DNA of 64,000 bases from Scilla litardierei (GCA_030789695.1 CM061142.1:285016165-285080164), one strand, 5' to 3'. Positions 1-12,500 are shown, counted from the stretch's first letter. Notes: generated by a model from the letters alone, not told the origin. Numbers and translations: made by a program.

Positions 1-202
1 CCTTTACCGTGACAACCCATCAACCGATCTGGGCTAGCTCGCCCACGGGGTGATTTCGGTCCTCCTTGACACAAGCACATCCTAGCCTCTCTGTGTTTGA
101 CCCCCAAGCCACACTACAACACCGTGCGCCTGCGGTTACAAATATCTAAACCCTCACGCGGGTCCCCCGGCCATTTGCGGCTCGCAAACCGGGGGCACGT
201 CA
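1..202 (+). repeat. 3' end of the 5' LTR of Athila A
   Basis: The fragment ends ...GGGCACGTCA and is directly followed by AGTTTA and the primer binding site. It is repeated at 21957-22158, the end of the 3' LTR. The start of this LTR lies outside the window. Confidence 0.95.
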
Positions 203-208
203 AGTTTA

Positions 209-226
209 TGGCGCCGTTGCCGGGGA
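209..226 (+). other. Primer binding site of Athila A (tRNA-Asp type)
   Basis: TGGCGCCGTTGCCGGGGA lies 6 nt after the LTR end. This is the primer site usual for Athila elements, complementary to the 3' end of tRNA-Asp. It primes minus-strand DNA synthesis. Confidence 0.92.
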
Positions 227-489
227 GGCAACGTGCTTGTTATTTTAGGATCTCTTGAACCCTAGTGTCTAGCTCTTGTCCATACCTCGCGATAGTTTTC
301 GCACTCTACACTTTTCAATTTCACTTGGACATACTTTAGATAGTAATTTTATAGTGCTAATTGACTGAATCGCCGTGCTTCCATCGCTACTTTCGGTTCC
401 CGTTTATGCAACCCATGCTTTTGACGTGTTTGCCACTTGTGCAGTTCTCTCTCTCCCCTTTCGTATAGGATCCTGGCCCCACGACGAGG

Positions 490-2979
490 ATGCTGCATGC
501 AGTTTCAGGAGACATCTGGGATCACTCTCACCATATCCGCTGTTTGGCGCGGAGCTTAGCGGAATCCCTGAATACTTCGAATATACTATCCCTCCTGTCT
601 GCCGCCGTGGAAAATCAGAGGAGATATCGAGATACGCAGGAGCACCTTGCCACGGCAACTCTCTTTCCTCATGGTGAAGTGGCGTATATCGACAATCCTG
701 GTCCCGAATTTAGTGAAGAAGAGTTGTCCGCAGAGTTTTGTCAGGAGAACCATCCGGCTGAGTCTGTAGGCTACGCTGGACAGGAACCAATCTATTCCTT
801 GCAGACTTCTATTGAGCATCCCCGATCTTTGGACGATGAGGAAGCTAGAAACAGTTGTGGGGAACCATCGACAATTGAAACCTGTTTTCACTTAGAAGCC
901 TTCTTCCCGGACAATTATTATGAGCTTGAAAGAGACCCGGTGCCTTCCTCGATCGTTCCCACTATACCTTGCAAAACTTTGCCATACGGAACCGCGGCCG
1001 AGGATGAGGTTCAGGATGCTGGCTTCCGAGAAATCCACGAAGAACTCCTTTCCCTTGAGGATGCTCAGCTTGAGAAGTATGCGTCGGGGCCTCATGAAGT
1101 TGAGATGAAAGAATTACCGCCGGGGCTAAAATATGAATATTTGGGGGCTGGCTCGACCCTTCCGGTCATAGTCAACTCTTCACTGCCCGAAGACCAAATG
1201 ACCAAACTTCTTGGTGTTTTAAAAAGGTTTAAAGGAGTTTTCGGATATGCAATTGAGGATTTAAAAGGGGTTAGCTTAGGCCTCTGCTCACACAGAATTC
1301 TGCTTGAAGATGAGCAAGCCTCCTCGATTGAGCCACAACGGAGGCTAAATCCCATAATGATGGAGGTTGTAAAAAAGGAGATTGTTAGGCTTCTACATGT
1401 CGGTATTATATACCCTATCTCCGATAGTCGCTGGGTTAGCCCGGTGCACGTCGTACCCAAGAAATGTGGAATGACGGTGGTTCGCAACGAGAAGAACGAG
1501 CTAATACCAACGAGGACCGTCACGGGGTACAGGATGTGCATTGACTATAGAAAGCTGAACAAAGAAACGAGGAAGGATCATTACCCTCTCCCCTTTATTG
1601 ACCAGATGCTCGAGAGACTGGTAAAGCATAATTATTTCTGTTTCATGGACGGGTATTCAGGATTTCTTCAGATCCCTATTCATAACGATGACCAGGAGAA
1701 GACGACTTTCACTTGCCCATTCGGGACATATGCCTATAGAAGAATGCCGTTCGGACTTTGTAACGCCCCTGCTACATTCCAAAGACTCATGTCCGCTATC
1801 TTCTCCGACTACTCCCAGTACATCATGGAGGTTTTCATGGACGATTTCTCCGTCTATGGAACTAAGTTTGACTCGTGCCTCAGCAATCTAACTAAAGTCC
1901 TGGAGAGATGTCAAGAAAAGGGATTAGTCCTAAACTGGGAGAAGTGCCACTTCATGGTCCAAGAAGGAGTTGTGTTGGGGCACGTCATCTCTTCGAGGGG
2001 AATCGAGGTTGATAAGGCTAAAGTTGAGGTGATTGAAAAGCTTCCACCACTGCTCAATCTTCGTGGAGTCCGTGGTTTCCTAGGATATGCGGGATTTTAT
2101 CACCGCTTCATAAAAGACTTCTCGAAGATTTCCAGGCCGCTGACCCAACTCCTCGTGAAGGACGTGCCTTTCGTCTTCAGCGAGGAGTGTATGGAGGCCT
2201 TCCGCACTTTGAAGCTAGCTTTGATTTCCGCTCCCATAATACAGCCACCGGACTGGAATCTACCCTTTGAGCTAATGTGTGACGCTAGTGATTATGCGGT
2301 TGGTGCCGTCTTGGGGCAGAGGAAGGATAAAAATCTTCATGTCATATATTATACGAGCAAAACCCTTGATGCCGCCCAAAGAAATTATACTACCACGGAA
2401 AAGGAATTGCTAGCGGTCATCTACGCCATGGATAAGTTCCGACAATATCTCGTTGGTGCCAAGGTGATCATGCACACTGATCACGCGGCTCTTAAATATC
2501 TATTGAGCAAGAAAGAAGCTAAGCCGCGGCTCATTAGATGGATTCTCCTCCTCCAGGAATTCGACCTGGAAATCAGAGACAAGAAGGGGGCGGAGAATGT
2601 TGTTGCCGATCATGTTTCCAGGATGCCTACCCTCGATTTAAATGCTACGCCGATCGACGATTCACTCCCTGACGAGCATCTTTTCTCTGTCTCTTCCTCC
2701 TGGACCCCCTGGTACGCTGACATCGCAAATTATCTGGCTTGTGCCATTGTCCCCCACAATGTGAGCTTTCAGCAGAAGAAGAAATTTTTCCATGAGGTCC
2801 GTAGACTTTATTGGGATGACCCCCACCTATATAAAACCTGCAATGATGGGGTGATACGAAGATGCATCCCTGAAACTGAGGCGACCTCCATCATTTCCCA
2901 CTGCCACGGGCAGCAATGTGGAGGGCACGCGAGCACCTACAAGACCACCGCAAAAATTCTCCAAAGCAGATTCTACTGA
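490..2979 (+). CDS. pol: Athila A pol: unknown N-terminus + reverse transcriptase + RNase H + integrase zinc finger
   Basis: This is an open frame of 829 codons. Residues 1 to about 205 are acidic and unrecognised; they are neither gag nor protease. From about residue 206 ([11 protein letters not shown]) the Athila pol linker begins. RT follows with [35 protein letters not shown] and the catalytic FMDDFSVYG. RNase H follows with [18 protein letters not shown] and [11 protein letters not shown]. The integrase zinc-finger region begins near the end. The frame stops at 2977-2979 (TGA) where related proteins have Trp. Every catalytic motif of RT is intact. The element has PBS and LTRs but no gag or protease upstream, so it would need those in trans. 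The ATG at 490 is the first in frame; a downstream start is possible. Confidence 0.9.
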   Translation: MLHAVSGDIWDHSHHIRCLARSLAESLNTSNILSLLSAAVENQRRYRDTQEHLATATLFPHGEVAYIDNPGPEFSEEELSAEFCQENHPAESVGYAGQEPIYSLQTSIEHPRSLDDEEARNSCGEPSTIETCFHLEAFFPDNYYELERDPVPSSIVPTIPCKTLPYGTAAEDEVQDAGFREIHEELLSLEDAQLEKYASGPHEVEMKELPPGLKYEYLGAGSTLPVIVNSSLPEDQMTKLLGVLKRFKGVFGYAIEDLKGVSLGLCSHRILLEDEQASSIEPQRRLNPIMMEVVKKEIVRLLHVGIIYPISDSRWVSPVHVVPKKCGMTVVRNEKNELIPTRTVTGYRMCIDYRKLNKETRKDHYPLPFIDQMLERLVKHNYFCFMDGYSGFLQIPIHNDDQEKTTFTCPFGTYAYRRMPFGLCNAPATFQRLMSAIFSDYSQYIMEVFMDDFSVYGTKFDSCLSNLTKVLERCQEKGLVLNWEKCHFMVQEGVVLGHVISSRGIEVDKAKVEVIEKLPPLLNLRGVRGFLGYAGFYHRFIKDFSKISRPLTQLLVKDVPFVFSEECMEAFRTLKLALISAPIIQPPDWNLPFELMCDASDYAVGAVLGQRKDKNLHVIYYTSKTLDAAQRNYTTTEKELLAVIYAMDKFRQYLVGAKVIMHTDHAALKYLLSKKEAKPRLIRWILLLQEFDLEIRDKKGAENVVADHVSRMPTLDLNATPIDDSLPDEHLFSVSSSWTPWYADIANYLACAIVPHNVSFQQKKKFFHEVRRLYWDDPHLYKTCNDGVIRRCIPETEATSIISHCHGQQCGGHASTYKTTAKILQSRFY

Positions 2980-4013
2980 CCTACACTCTTCAAGGACACA
3001 CATGCTTATGTCCAAGACTGCGATAAATGCCAAAGAGCGGGGAATATCTCCAAAAGGAATGAGATGCCTCAACACTACATCCTGGAGGTAGAAATCTTCG
3101 ATGTATGGGGAGTGGACTTCATGGGACCGTTCCCTTCCTCCTCAGGGAACCAGTATATCTTGGTGGCTGTGGACTACATGTCGAAATGGGTTGAAGCGAT
3201 GGCCAGTCCAACCAATGATTCCAGAGTGGTGGCCAAGTTCTTCAAAAGCAACATCTTCCCGCGGTTCGGTGTACTTCGTGTCCTGATCAGTGACGGGGGA
3301 GCCACTTTATAGAAAAGAAATTCGAGGCCCTCTTAAAAAGATACGGGGTACAACACCGGGTGGGGCGTGCCTACCACCCGCAGACCAGCGGTCAGGCGGA
3401 AGTCTCTAACCGGGAGATTAAAAGCATACTAGAAAAGACGGTGGCCAATTCTAGAAAGGACTGGTCATCAAAGCTTCCTGACGCACTTTGGGCCTACAGG
3501 ACGGCATTTAAAACTCCGATCGGCACGACTCCCTACCGGCTTGTCTATGGGAAAGCATGTCATCTTCTGGTGGAATTGGAGCATAGAGCATTTTGGGCAA
3601 TTAAGAATCTGAACTTCGATGCCAAGGAGGTAGGGGGGCACCGGCAATTACAACTCAACGAGCTCGACGAAATCCGGCTCAATGGCTATGAGAACGCCAA
3701 GATCTACAAGGAGAAGCTGAAGCGGTGGCACGATAAGCGAGTTTTGAAGAGGGAATTCAGGGAAGGGGACTTAGTTCTCCTATTCAACTCAAAGCTGAAG
3801 CTCTTTCCTGGAAAACTCAAGTCAAGGTGGTCGGGACCGTTCCGTGTCACCAAGGTTTTCCCGCATGGGGCTATTGAGATAATGGGAAGGGATGAGCCGT
3901 TTAAAGTCAACGGACAGCGTCTGAAGCACTATGCGGTTGGAGAACCAGAATTCTCCCCGGTCGGGCCCCCAACGAGTGACAACTCTTCCTCTAACCCTCC
4001 GGATCCTAATTGA
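2980..4013 (+). pseudogene. Athila A integrase, interrupted by one stop and one frameshift
   Basis: The frame of the upstream pol continues past the TGA at 2977-2979 to a stop at 3310-3312. It then resumes one frame over from about 3300 to 4013. The zinc-finger cysteines (CDKC, about 3019-3030), the first catalytic Asp ([11 protein letters not shown]), the second Asp (ISDGG) and the Glu region ([14 protein letters not shown]) are all readable. The C-terminal part ends with the usual Athila [10 protein letters not shown] motif. One extra base near 3295-3300 and one nonsense change separate it from an open frame, so the damage is light. Its role would be insertion of the cDNA. No chromodomain is seen, as expected for Athila. 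Confidence 0.88.
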
Positions 4014-4036
4014 CCACCGCTAGAGGCGTCAAGCAA

Positions 4037-4073
4037 ACGACGTTAAACAAAAGCGCTTCATGGGAGGCAACCC
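4037..4073 (+). other. Conserved post-integrase motif of Athila A
   Basis: The stretch reads ACGACGTTAAACAAAAGCGC followed by TTCATGGGAGGCAACCC. Element B keeps nearly the same stretch at 14346-14383 on the minus strand, immediately after its gag-protease ORF. It includes the small palindrome AAGCGCTT. Function unknown. It marks the exact place where pol is absent in B. Confidence 0.75.
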
Positions 4074-4183
4074 ATGCTCTTAAAATCTCTATCTCCAATC
4101 TTGGAATTATTTCTAACTTTATTTTGTCTACTTCTGATAAATAAATCCAGCCGCAAAAATTTCCGTTGAGGACTGATGCCATG

Positions 4184-4200
4184 TGTTCATTTTTTGCAGG
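4184..4200 (+). promoter_or_regulatory. Possible splice acceptor upstream of the post-pol ORF (A)
   Basis: The sequence is a pyrimidine tract ending TTTTTTGCAG|G. The counterpart in B (minus, at 14221-14232) is GGTTTTGCAG|A, at the same place relative to the palindrome array. Conservation in two copies is suggestive; no donor was identified. Confidence 0.4.
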
Positions 4201-4210
4201 AAACAAGACC

Positions 4211-4580
4211 CCAACCGATCGGGCGAGAACTCACCCGATCGGTTTGGACGTATCAGCTAAATGGTAGAGTCAGTTTCCTAACGAACCGACCGGGTGGCAT
4301 TAGCAGTGACCGGGTCGCTGACCGTGTGGGTAGTGCTGAACTTTCAGGAAATTTGGAAATCGCATCAACCGATCGGTTGAGTAATATCGCGATCGGGTGA
4401 GGGGCCGGGTGAAATATCACATGTTCTCGGGAAAGATTTGGGAAGCGGTCAACCGATCGGGTGACTATTCACTCGATCGGTTCACCTGTAGCTGTTGGCC
4501 GACAGGAAACTTTCAAAAATTCGTCCACCCGATCGGGTGAGTACTCACCCGATCGGTTCAGTTTCGCCCCTACAAATACC
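4211..4580 (+). promoter_or_regulatory. ACCGATCGG palindrome array and TATA-like site before the post-pol ORF (A)
   Basis: About ten copies of ACCGATCGG(G/T)TGA-like palindromes lie between integrase and the post-pol ORF in both orientations (for example 4213, 4232, 4367, 4386, 4452, 4473, 4526, 4546). A TATA-like TACAAATACC (4571-4580) follows the last palindrome by about 13 nt. The LTRs carry the same palindromes followed by CTATAAATAG. I infer a second, internal promoter copied from or co-evolving with the LTR promoter. Confidence 0.6.
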
Positions 4581-5022
4581 ACCACCGCACGATGACCGCC
4601 ACCCGACCCCCAAAAATCCCCTTCACGCAGTTACTCACCCTCAAACAGTCGAATCGACCTCCTCCATCCAACATACTGTCTCTAAACCCTCCTCCCCACT
4701 CACTCCCATACTTCCCCACCCTCGCCACCTTGCTATCATCAACATTCCATCATCTAAACATCCAAACCCTAACCCTAGCCCCCAAAATTTTCAAAAACCT
4801 GTTTCTTGTCGGATCAGCGAGCGGCGGCTTCCCGAATTACCTCCTCCTACTGCGCGAGTCCCCGGGAGCTTGATCTTGCGACATAGATGGGTAACACCTT
4901 TCCACTCTACACATCTCTTACTTTATCTGTAATATCCTGAATTGGTGTTGTACCTGCTTCACCTGCTTTATATTCATCATAGGCACGCTCCCACTTTCCT
5001 TTTCGCCACCCACATAGTCACC

Positions 5023-6249
5023 ATGTCTCAGAAAGGGAAAGAGATTGCCTCATCTTCACGCTGTGATCCGCTCTACGGGCCCTTTTCCCCCTCTTTCCTT
5101 GGCATAAACCCTTCTACGGAAGAACAGTCTGACCATTTGCGAGCACTACTTCATCGCCCGATGAGACCTACACTCTTCGCCGATCGCCCCACACTCGAAG
5201 CTCTAGGGCTTTCGAACGACGTCGGCAGAATTTTCAACTGTATCGGGTGCCATACCCTTTCGTACATCCATGCTCACACACACAGAAATCTCACGCTTGA
5301 ATTCCTCAGTTCCCTCGAGGTGTTTGATGGGGGTTTCTCCTTCCGCGCTTTCAACTGCGATTTTTCTCTGGGTTTCATCGAGTTGAACAATATCCTCAAT
5401 CTCCGTCACCCCGATCTTAATACTGAACATTCCACCCGCGATCAAACTGACATCTACTCTCAATTTCGGGCTGATGGTGTTTGGCAACGATTTACCCGAT
5501 ACACCGCCTTTCCACCTGAGGCTCTTGCCTCCTACATTATTCACCCGTGTTACCACCTCGCCCATTGCATCCTCGCCAACACTGTTTTCGCCCGCGTGGA
5601 TGTGTCTACTGTATCTAGGGATGAGCTTTTCTTTCTCTACGCCATGTCCGAAGACAGGATCCTTGGGCACATCCCTATGCCCATAAACGCCGCTCATTGG
5701 ATCATCCACGAAATTTTTGCTGTTAGCCGCACCAATTCTGGATCCATCTGTTGTGGTGGGATGATCACTCTTATTGTCAGCTGTGTTTTGAGAGTGCCAC
5801 CCGACCTCCCTATTTTGCCTGGACGTAGCCGTATTGATCGCGATTACTTGATCGATATCAATATGCTCACTCCCTTCGGTGAAGACCGTGCAGTCTATCT
5901 CTATGGCCCCGCCTGCGCACCTTTCGTGATCCTGCCACATTTAGCCCCTTTGCGGCTACCCTACCCCCCATCTCATCTGCCTTGGGAGTTTTACCCCGAT
6001 CCTTGGTATTCTCCATTAGTGCATCTACCACCCTTGGATCCTCCCGATTGGCACCCACATGTCGACCCACCTGGTACGATCTTTCTCCACCACAGCCCCC
6101 CGGTGCACATCGATCCACCCGTGCCCCAGCCTGTCGCCCCTCCTTCCCCTGTAGGCACGCCCTCCTCTTCCTCTGAGGATTCTTTCATTCGCTATTCCCC
6201 ACCCTCCTCTCCCTCCCCCTACCATTCTAGTACCAGCGAATCCGATTGA
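5023..6249 (+). CDS. Athila A post-pol ORF (Athila ORF-1 / env-position protein)
   Basis: The protein has about 408 residues from the ATG at 5023; the frame is open upstream to an ATG at 4942. The 5023 start is preferred because it gives MSQKGKEI, matching the M...KGKE start in B and in SIRE element G. The body contains LTLEFLSSLEVF, FSFRAFNCDFSLGFIELNNIL, ASYIIHPCYHLAHCIL and SICCGGMITLIVSCVL, typical of the Athila ORF family. The C-terminal 120 residues are Pro/Ser/His-rich and end in an acidic tail (SESD). Athila elements carry such an ORF in the env position. Its function is unproven and I see no clear transmembrane plan. It is preceded by the palindrome array at 4211-4580. The frame is fully open. 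Confidence 0.85.
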   Translation: MSQKGKEIASSSRCDPLYGPFSPSFLGINPSTEEQSDHLRALLHRPMRPTLFADRPTLEALGLSNDVGRIFNCIGCHTLSYIHAHTHRNLTLEFLSSLEVFDGGFSFRAFNCDFSLGFIELNNILNLRHPDLNTEHSTRDQTDIYSQFRADGVWQRFTRYTAFPPEALASYIIHPCYHLAHCILANTVFARVDVSTVSRDELFFLYAMSEDRILGHIPMPINAAHWIIHEIFAVSRTNSGSICCGGMITLIVSCVLRVPPDLPILPGRSRIDRDYLIDINMLTPFGEDRAVYLYGPACAPFVILPHLAPLRLPYPPSHLPWEFYPDPWYSPLVHLPPLDPPDWHPHVDPPGTIFLHHSPPVHIDPPVPQPVAPPSPVGTPSSSSEDSFIRYSPPSSPSPYHSSTSESD

Positions 6250-6342
6250 CTCCCCCCTTGCATATTTCTGCATTTCACGATCACATTTTATTTGCTAGCA
6301 CTGTCATGTCTAGCTTGGGGGACGTCTATTTTGGTGTGTTGT
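6250..6342 (+). other. Start of Athila A 3' UTR, ending in the target duplication
   Basis: It contains the first CAGCTTGGGGGA-like tract (TAGCTTGGGGGACGTC, 6311-6326) and ends with GTTGT (6338-6342). GTTGT is repeated at 18902-18906, directly after element B. The 3' UTR resumes there. Confidence 0.85.
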
Positions 6343-7921
6343 TGACCGGATGCCCGCCGCGCCGGCGCGCGGCCGCGTGGCAGGGAAGGGGTTTAAATAT
6401 TTGTAACCGCAAGCGCACTGTGTTATAGTGTGGCTTGGGGGTCGAACACAGGGAGGCTAGGATGTGCTTGTGTCAAGGAGGACCAAAATCACCCCGTGGA
6501 CGAGCTAGCCCGAATCGGTAAATGGTTGTCACGGTATAGGAATGCAAGGTATGAACAATAAGAAAATAAACCCGGGACTTTGGTTTCCACTCCAACGAGC
6601 GACTCTCCCCGATGCGGCCTACGGGTATGGATGGCGATCGGAATTAGGGTCTAATGGTGAGACGTTGCCTCTGAAATTGGTACCGGCATCCCATGGGCCC
6701 GATATTCCGGTCGGTGCCCAGGATGATACACCGGACTTCTCGGATTCGATCAGTGGGCACTCCCGTGTCCATTAACACTGATCGATTCCGGGAGCACTAA
6801 GCTTGCAACGATAACTCCCAACGTCTCATCCTGCCGCTCCCGCGTGCTAGGATTCGGCGTCTACGCTAAGGGCGTGAGCTATGGCTAGGGAGTCAACCGC
6901 CAAGTTTATTCCCCCTTGGCCCAACGGTCAAAGGCGGTCTTTTTCCCGCCGATGACAATGAAACACCCCGCATAACCGTTAGAATCCTAATCCCTATCGA
7001 TTTCCTAACCCTATGGATGCATCGGGAAGAGCCCCCGAAGGGGTTTCCGCCAAAATCCCAGATTTGGGAACTACTCACAAAAATTCATTAAAAAGCGATC
7101 TAAATGAAAATGAACCGTTGGAATCATAATCAGACGATTGGAATGCGGAAGTAATAGAGTAATTAAGACAATACTAAAATTTGAGAAATATCCGACAACT
7201 TACAAAAGAACAGAAATTACAGCCGTCACAATAGGAGAAAACAGTAAAAACTAGCAGCTCCCTCATTTCTGGAACCCTAGGGGCTCTATTTATAGACTCT
7301 TGTATCACCCGATCGGTTGACTTGTCAACCGATCGGGTGATCCGTTACAGATAATGAACAGAAAACGACGAGCTTTCACCAGGTCATATGAACCGGTCGG
7401 GTGAGTTCTTGGAGTGACCGGTTGGATCTTGGCGCCATCGGGTGAAGTGATCGGTTGGGTGCCCGTGTCTTCAGCTCCTCAGCATCAGCTACAGATGAAC
7501 CGATCGGGTGAGAGTCACCCGATCGGTTGGAATTTGGATCGAAAAGATAGAGAACAGGCCCCAGCTGAATCGACCTGTGAACCGGTCGGGTGACTTTCGC
7601 TTGAGCTCCGGCCGAGACCGGGTGGTGCACGCGTGCATCACCCGATCGGTTGGAGATGACCAACCGACCGGGTGAGGGGCTGAAAGATGTATTCTTTGAC
7701 GTTTGACCCCCTGGATCACGCGTGACTCCTCCCGTTGCTCCGGGGACTTGAGATATCGTCGTTAAACGTCCCATACGTGGTCAATCTCCTGCAAACATGG
7801 AGAAACAAAGAAAAGTGAAAGAAAACGAGAAAATACGAGAAAACGAATAAAAGACGGCGAAAAAACACGGAGAAATACAAAAGAAAACGTGCGTGAATAT
7901 ATGAAATATAAACGTACGTCA
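6343..7921 (-). repeat. 3' LTR of Athila B
   Basis: It is 1579 bp, TG...CA in the element sense, and matches 17322-18901 almost throughout. It contains a TATA box (CTATAAATAG, minus, 7286-7295). Just upstream of that in element sense is a palindrome array at 7305-7675. That array includes a near-perfect 36-nt inverted repeat at 7305-7340 (17-nt arms, TT loop). Confidence 0.96.
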
Positions 7922-7938
7922 AAATCCCCCAAGCTGAA
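7922..7938 (-). other. Polypurine tract of Athila B
   Basis: On the minus strand CAGCTTGGGGGATTTT abuts the LTR start TGACGTACG. The tract primes plus-strand synthesis. A strong small hairpin (TCTTCCTC/GAGGAAGA) lies just upstream in element sense. Confidence 0.85.
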
Positions 7939-9562
7939 CTCTTCCTCGTCCTCGAGGAAGACGAGTGAGAGTAGGAGCTCGGAGGGGAAAAATAGAGAGA
8001 AAGAGAGAAAAAGAAAACTCTATATCCTAGATCGTCCGTCAGAGCCAACAAAATCAAAAACGACATACCAAGCAAGCAAACGTCAAATCACATCACTAAA
8101 CCTAGGAAAACGAGTCCAAATACGTGTCGTGGGCCCACGCGGTGAAGCGCGTGTGAGTGCGGTCGTGTGCTAGCAAATGGTGTCGCTTTCTACAATGTGC
8201 TATGAGCTCATATACGCAAATCCAGGAAATGACCCAAATACCGATTCGAATTTGAAATTGCGGTGAATATTAGTTCAAGCATGCATGAGAAGAGTATAAG
8301 AAGTGAAACGTATCATGCATCGGGGACTCCACAACTAGGGTCAAGGAAATCACGCCACTATAGCCTAGATACTAGCTAAAAAGTTCCTAAGCCAAGTGTT
8401 TTCGAAAACGATGGGGGTTGAGATGATGTGGAGTAGATCACTCTGTGCAAATTCTCGCCTTCCCTTTATTCTCGGTAGGTAGGAAAAATATTCACACCTG
8501 AAATTTTTTTTTTGGGTTTTGGGCATTTGTATTTTTTTTGCTTTTTGGCTATACAAAATTTTTCTTTTCTTTTCGGGTTTTTCTTTTCTTTTCTCTTTTT
8601 ATTTGGATTTTTGGGTTTTTGGCTATACACATGTGTACTCTCCCAAGTGGGAGAACGGTACACGACGAGGGGATTTGCACCAAGTAAAACAAAAAAAGAA
8701 GTCGAAATCTAAACACTTGGGCAGAGGGAACTATTCTCGCTAGATAGAGCATAGGCTAAATGGGTTATCCTAGTCCTTAATTGTGGAATCCCGACGCATG
8801 CGAATTGAGATATATGATATAAATATAGCATGCTTATAGTAGAGGCAAATACCGCATATTCAAATCGAAGCATGATAATCTAGGGGTCATTCCTGGACAG
8901 GTATATAAAATAAAATCACAAAGTAGAAGCACACCAAATAGCTAGGCACGACGCACGACTCACAAAAAGCTAAGTGGACCCACGATGCGTGAAATGCAAG
9001 AGAACTCGAAATCCTAGGGTCAGTGAGTGTGATTATCGATGCCATGCTAGATGTGTGTGATTTTGTGGCGATTCATCATAGGGTTCATCTCTAGGAGAAA
9101 GAGCTAAAAAGAAGAAAAGAAAAAGAAAAAAAATAAAAAACACGATGAAAACGACACAAAAACGAAAAAGAAGGACTCAAATGACGTACACAGTGCGACT
9201 CCCCCAAGCTGAAGTTTGCATTGCCCTCAATGCAATATGAGTGAGTACGGGAGGGCAATGAAGATGGGGGGAATACGCACCGACACAAAAAGAAGTGAAA
9301 ACGAGGAAAACACAAAGACGAAACTGAAAATAAAGAAAGATCAAGATCAAAATCAAACGACACAAAAATTGAAATAGAACCATACGACACGACACTCAAA
9401 AGGGGAAAAACAAGCACACACACAAAAATGAGAAAAACAACAAAACACAACGACACACCAAAATAGACGTCCCCCAAGCTGGACCTGAGAGTGCTAGCAA
9501 AATGATATGATCAATGAAATGCAGAGATATGTAAGGGGGAGTCAAAAACAAACAAGGTGAAA
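7939..9562 (-). other. 3' UTR of Athila B with long inverted repeat
   Basis: This long noncoding 3' UTR is homologous to 18907-20546 of A. It holds an imperfect inverted repeat spanning about 8221-8900, whose outer ends TCCAGGAAATGACCC and GGGGTCATTCCTGGA are near-perfect complements. It also has two extra polypurine-like CAGCTTGGGGGA tracts (minus, about 9203 and 9472). No coding sequence was identified; the short frames here are T-rich or A-rich noise. Confidence 0.75.
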
Positions 9563-12500
9563 TCAGAAAGCAGGAGAAGGTGAGTCCTCGTCCTCCTCGG
9601 AAGAGGGTGGGATTGGGAGTGTCGGTGGAGGTGGGTGGTGGTGGTAGGAAGGCGATCAAGGTGGTGGTGAGAGGAATAGAAATGGGGGAAGAAGATGTGG
9701 TGGTGATGGTGGTGGGTGGTGGTGGGAGAGATCTGGAGCGCACCGGCAATTTCCTCCGACGCACGTATGCAGTGATGGAGGAGGAGGGAGGAGGTGGCGT
9801 GGGTGCGATGGAAGTGGTCGGGAGGGGGGAAGTGGATACCGGGATGGGAATAGATGAGGGGGGAGAAGAATGTGGTGAGGAGGGTGATGGATGTGGGGAT
9901 GTGTGGGAGGGTGGAGGAGAAGATCGCCGAGGTGGTGAAGGTGGAGGTGGTGAAGGTGGAGGTGGACCGTGGATGTGAGTGAGAAGGCGAAGAATGGCGG
10001 CCACGTTCCTCTCAAGTGCGAGGAAACGTGGGTGAGTGAGAAAAGAGGACGGTGATGGGTCCGAGGAGGCAGAGGACATGGCGAGCTCACGAAGGGTAGC
10101 GACCTCCCTTTCAAGACTTAGACGGGCAGAGACCTGATGGCGACCAAAAGATGTGGACTGACGTGAGGCAGAAGAGGTACCGGCAGGTAAGGTCGAAGTG
10201 GTGCCGGCGGCAGTGGTCATGCCGGTACAGGAGACAAGGCCAGAAATGGCCGTAAAGAGGTGCTCAGATGTGATGGGTCCTGGAGCAGAAATAGGACGAC
10301 TCGGGCCAGCCCCTATATCTCCCCGAGACGCAGGGATATCCTGCTCACCTAAGTGGGCGGCAGGGGACGGTGGTCTGCGTGCGTCCGCGGGGAGGAAAGG
10401 AAGGTTCAACCCCACAAGGAAGTTGGGATCAGGTGGGAAGGTCCAATCTCCCACAAGAGCAATGGTCATGCGAGCGGGGTTGGGGAGAATGGTGTAAGGG
10501 GCTAGGGGTGGCCATAATTGAAGATGAAGCGGCCATCGGAGTGGGGTCTAATCATGTGAATGTGCCGCAGGACATCAATATCTAGCTGTGAGGGTCCTGC
10601 GGCAGCGGGAAGATTATTGGGGAAGGGAATATTAAATTGGGGGCAAGAGCAAATGATAGTAATGATGCCCCCACAACAAAACTTCCCCTTACCGGCCCGG
10701 CTGATCTCGAGTAGCTTGTAAACAAGCCAATCGCCGCCATGGATGGGGACGGTAGGGACCCTGAAGCTAATTTCATCATCGTCCCGGACAAAAGGGAATG
10801 TCATGGCCCAGAGGATAAAAAGGTCAGGGATAGTCACGGTGCCGGACTCGTCCCTGGGAAAAAATGCAGATGATATGATCCTGTGGGCCAAACGAAACAC
10901 GGGATGAATGATGGAGGAGGCCTTGGCCCTTCCTCGGGGATAGTCATGGAGCAGTGTGAGGAGGAACCAGAATTGATCGACGTTAAACTCAGGCGTGTAC
11001 CCGTAGTGTCGGATGGAGTCATCCCCAAGATTGGGGAAACCAAATATATCGTTAATTGTGTTCAGATTTGTGGTGACACTCCGGTTACGCACTGATTCGG
11101 GTTCAATATTACATATTTAACCCCCCCCCACTTAGCCCTATTTTGTGCTCACATGATACTAAATTGTTCTCTAATTCATGCGTATTTTCTACACATTTAT
11201 TTATTAGAGAAAACACACTATTTGAGCACAAAACAGCATTTAACGACGTAATTCTGCACTTTTTATATTTTTCCTAGCACCGTCTCGATCTCACGATTCC
11301 AACGACTATTTATTTGTATTTTTCTGATATCTGTGCTAATTACTGTGTATTTTTGAATGCAGAATACCATTTAATTGGGGAAATACAGAAGAAATACACA
11401 CAAATACGTATATACGGCTGCCGCACGAATCTCGGCGCAACACGTGGCGTCCATCCGCTCGTTCCCGCTCGAATCCAACGGCTGAGCGTCGCTCCGATCT
11501 GGCGTATTCGTCGTCGAAATTGGCGGGAGACATGGCATCTTCTCCGCCGTCCGCACCTCATCCAACGGCCCTAAGCGGGGCTGAGCGGATTGACGACGCG
11601 GCTGCACTTCAACCGTTCGATTTCAATCGAACGGCCATTACCGAGCGCTGATCGCTGCGGACTCGACTCAATCAAGCGGGCGATGCGGCAAGCTTTCGAC
11701 CGTTGGATCTCAATCCAACGGCCCGTACTCGAGAGAAATGAAGCGGGCCGCTGCGAAAATTAGATGGCGACGTGGCTGCGTTTGGACGGTCCGATTTCGA
11801 TCGGATGAACGAGATCCAACCCCGAAATTAAGTCGGATGCGTGAAGAGCGGATGCGGGCGAATTCGAAATTTAAACCCGTTAAGAGTGGACACGTGGCGA
11901 GGCGTGGTTAGATCCCGCATGGATCAACGGCCACGAAATGCCCCGCTCGAGATCAGCGGTTCAGATCTATTCGGGTGCGGTTTTGATGCGGGTTTTGAAC
12001 CCGAAAGCACAGTAAACCCGCAATGATTTATTATATAAGCGTATTTAGGTTTTTTTGGGCGTATTCAAGCAGATTGGGGCGTATTTTGAGCGTATTGGAG
12101 GCTCTAGAAGCCGTATTCTCCCCCTAAAAAATTCTGTAAAATTCCAGAGGCTATTTTCTCATTTCCAGAGAGTTTTGATGTCTTTTCAAGGATATTTGGT
12201 GATGAATTCTTAACTTAAACTCCTTATTTAGTGCTTTTTCTACCGTATTTTGCTATAATCTTGATGTATTTGGCTATGGAACTTGTTTATTCTGAAATTA
12301 TGAGTAGCTAAAACTTAATTGTGCTTGGTATGGAGTAGTTAGGGGCTGTAATTTGTGTTTATTTGGTTGTATTCCTCGTGCTAAACCGTAAAACGTCGCT
12401 AAAGTTGTAATCTTTGTTCGTAAATCGACTGTTTTAGATTCCAAAAGAATTAATTAAGTTGATGATCGCCCCAAAAGGGTGAGTTTTGATCTCCCCAAAA

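Noticed and set aside
5203..5940. 245-codon minus-strand frame
   Set aside because: It lies antisense to the Athila A post-pol ORF and has no domain features.
5023..6249. Calling the post-pol ORF a true retroviral envelope gene
   Set aside because: Position alone suggests env; I see no signal peptide plus transmembrane plan in the preferred ORF, and the family has no proven envelope function.
9580..9978. Gly/Val/Glu-rich 132-codon plus-strand frame
   Set aside because: It is the antisense shadow of the Pro/Ser-rich C-terminal part of the B post-pol ORF.
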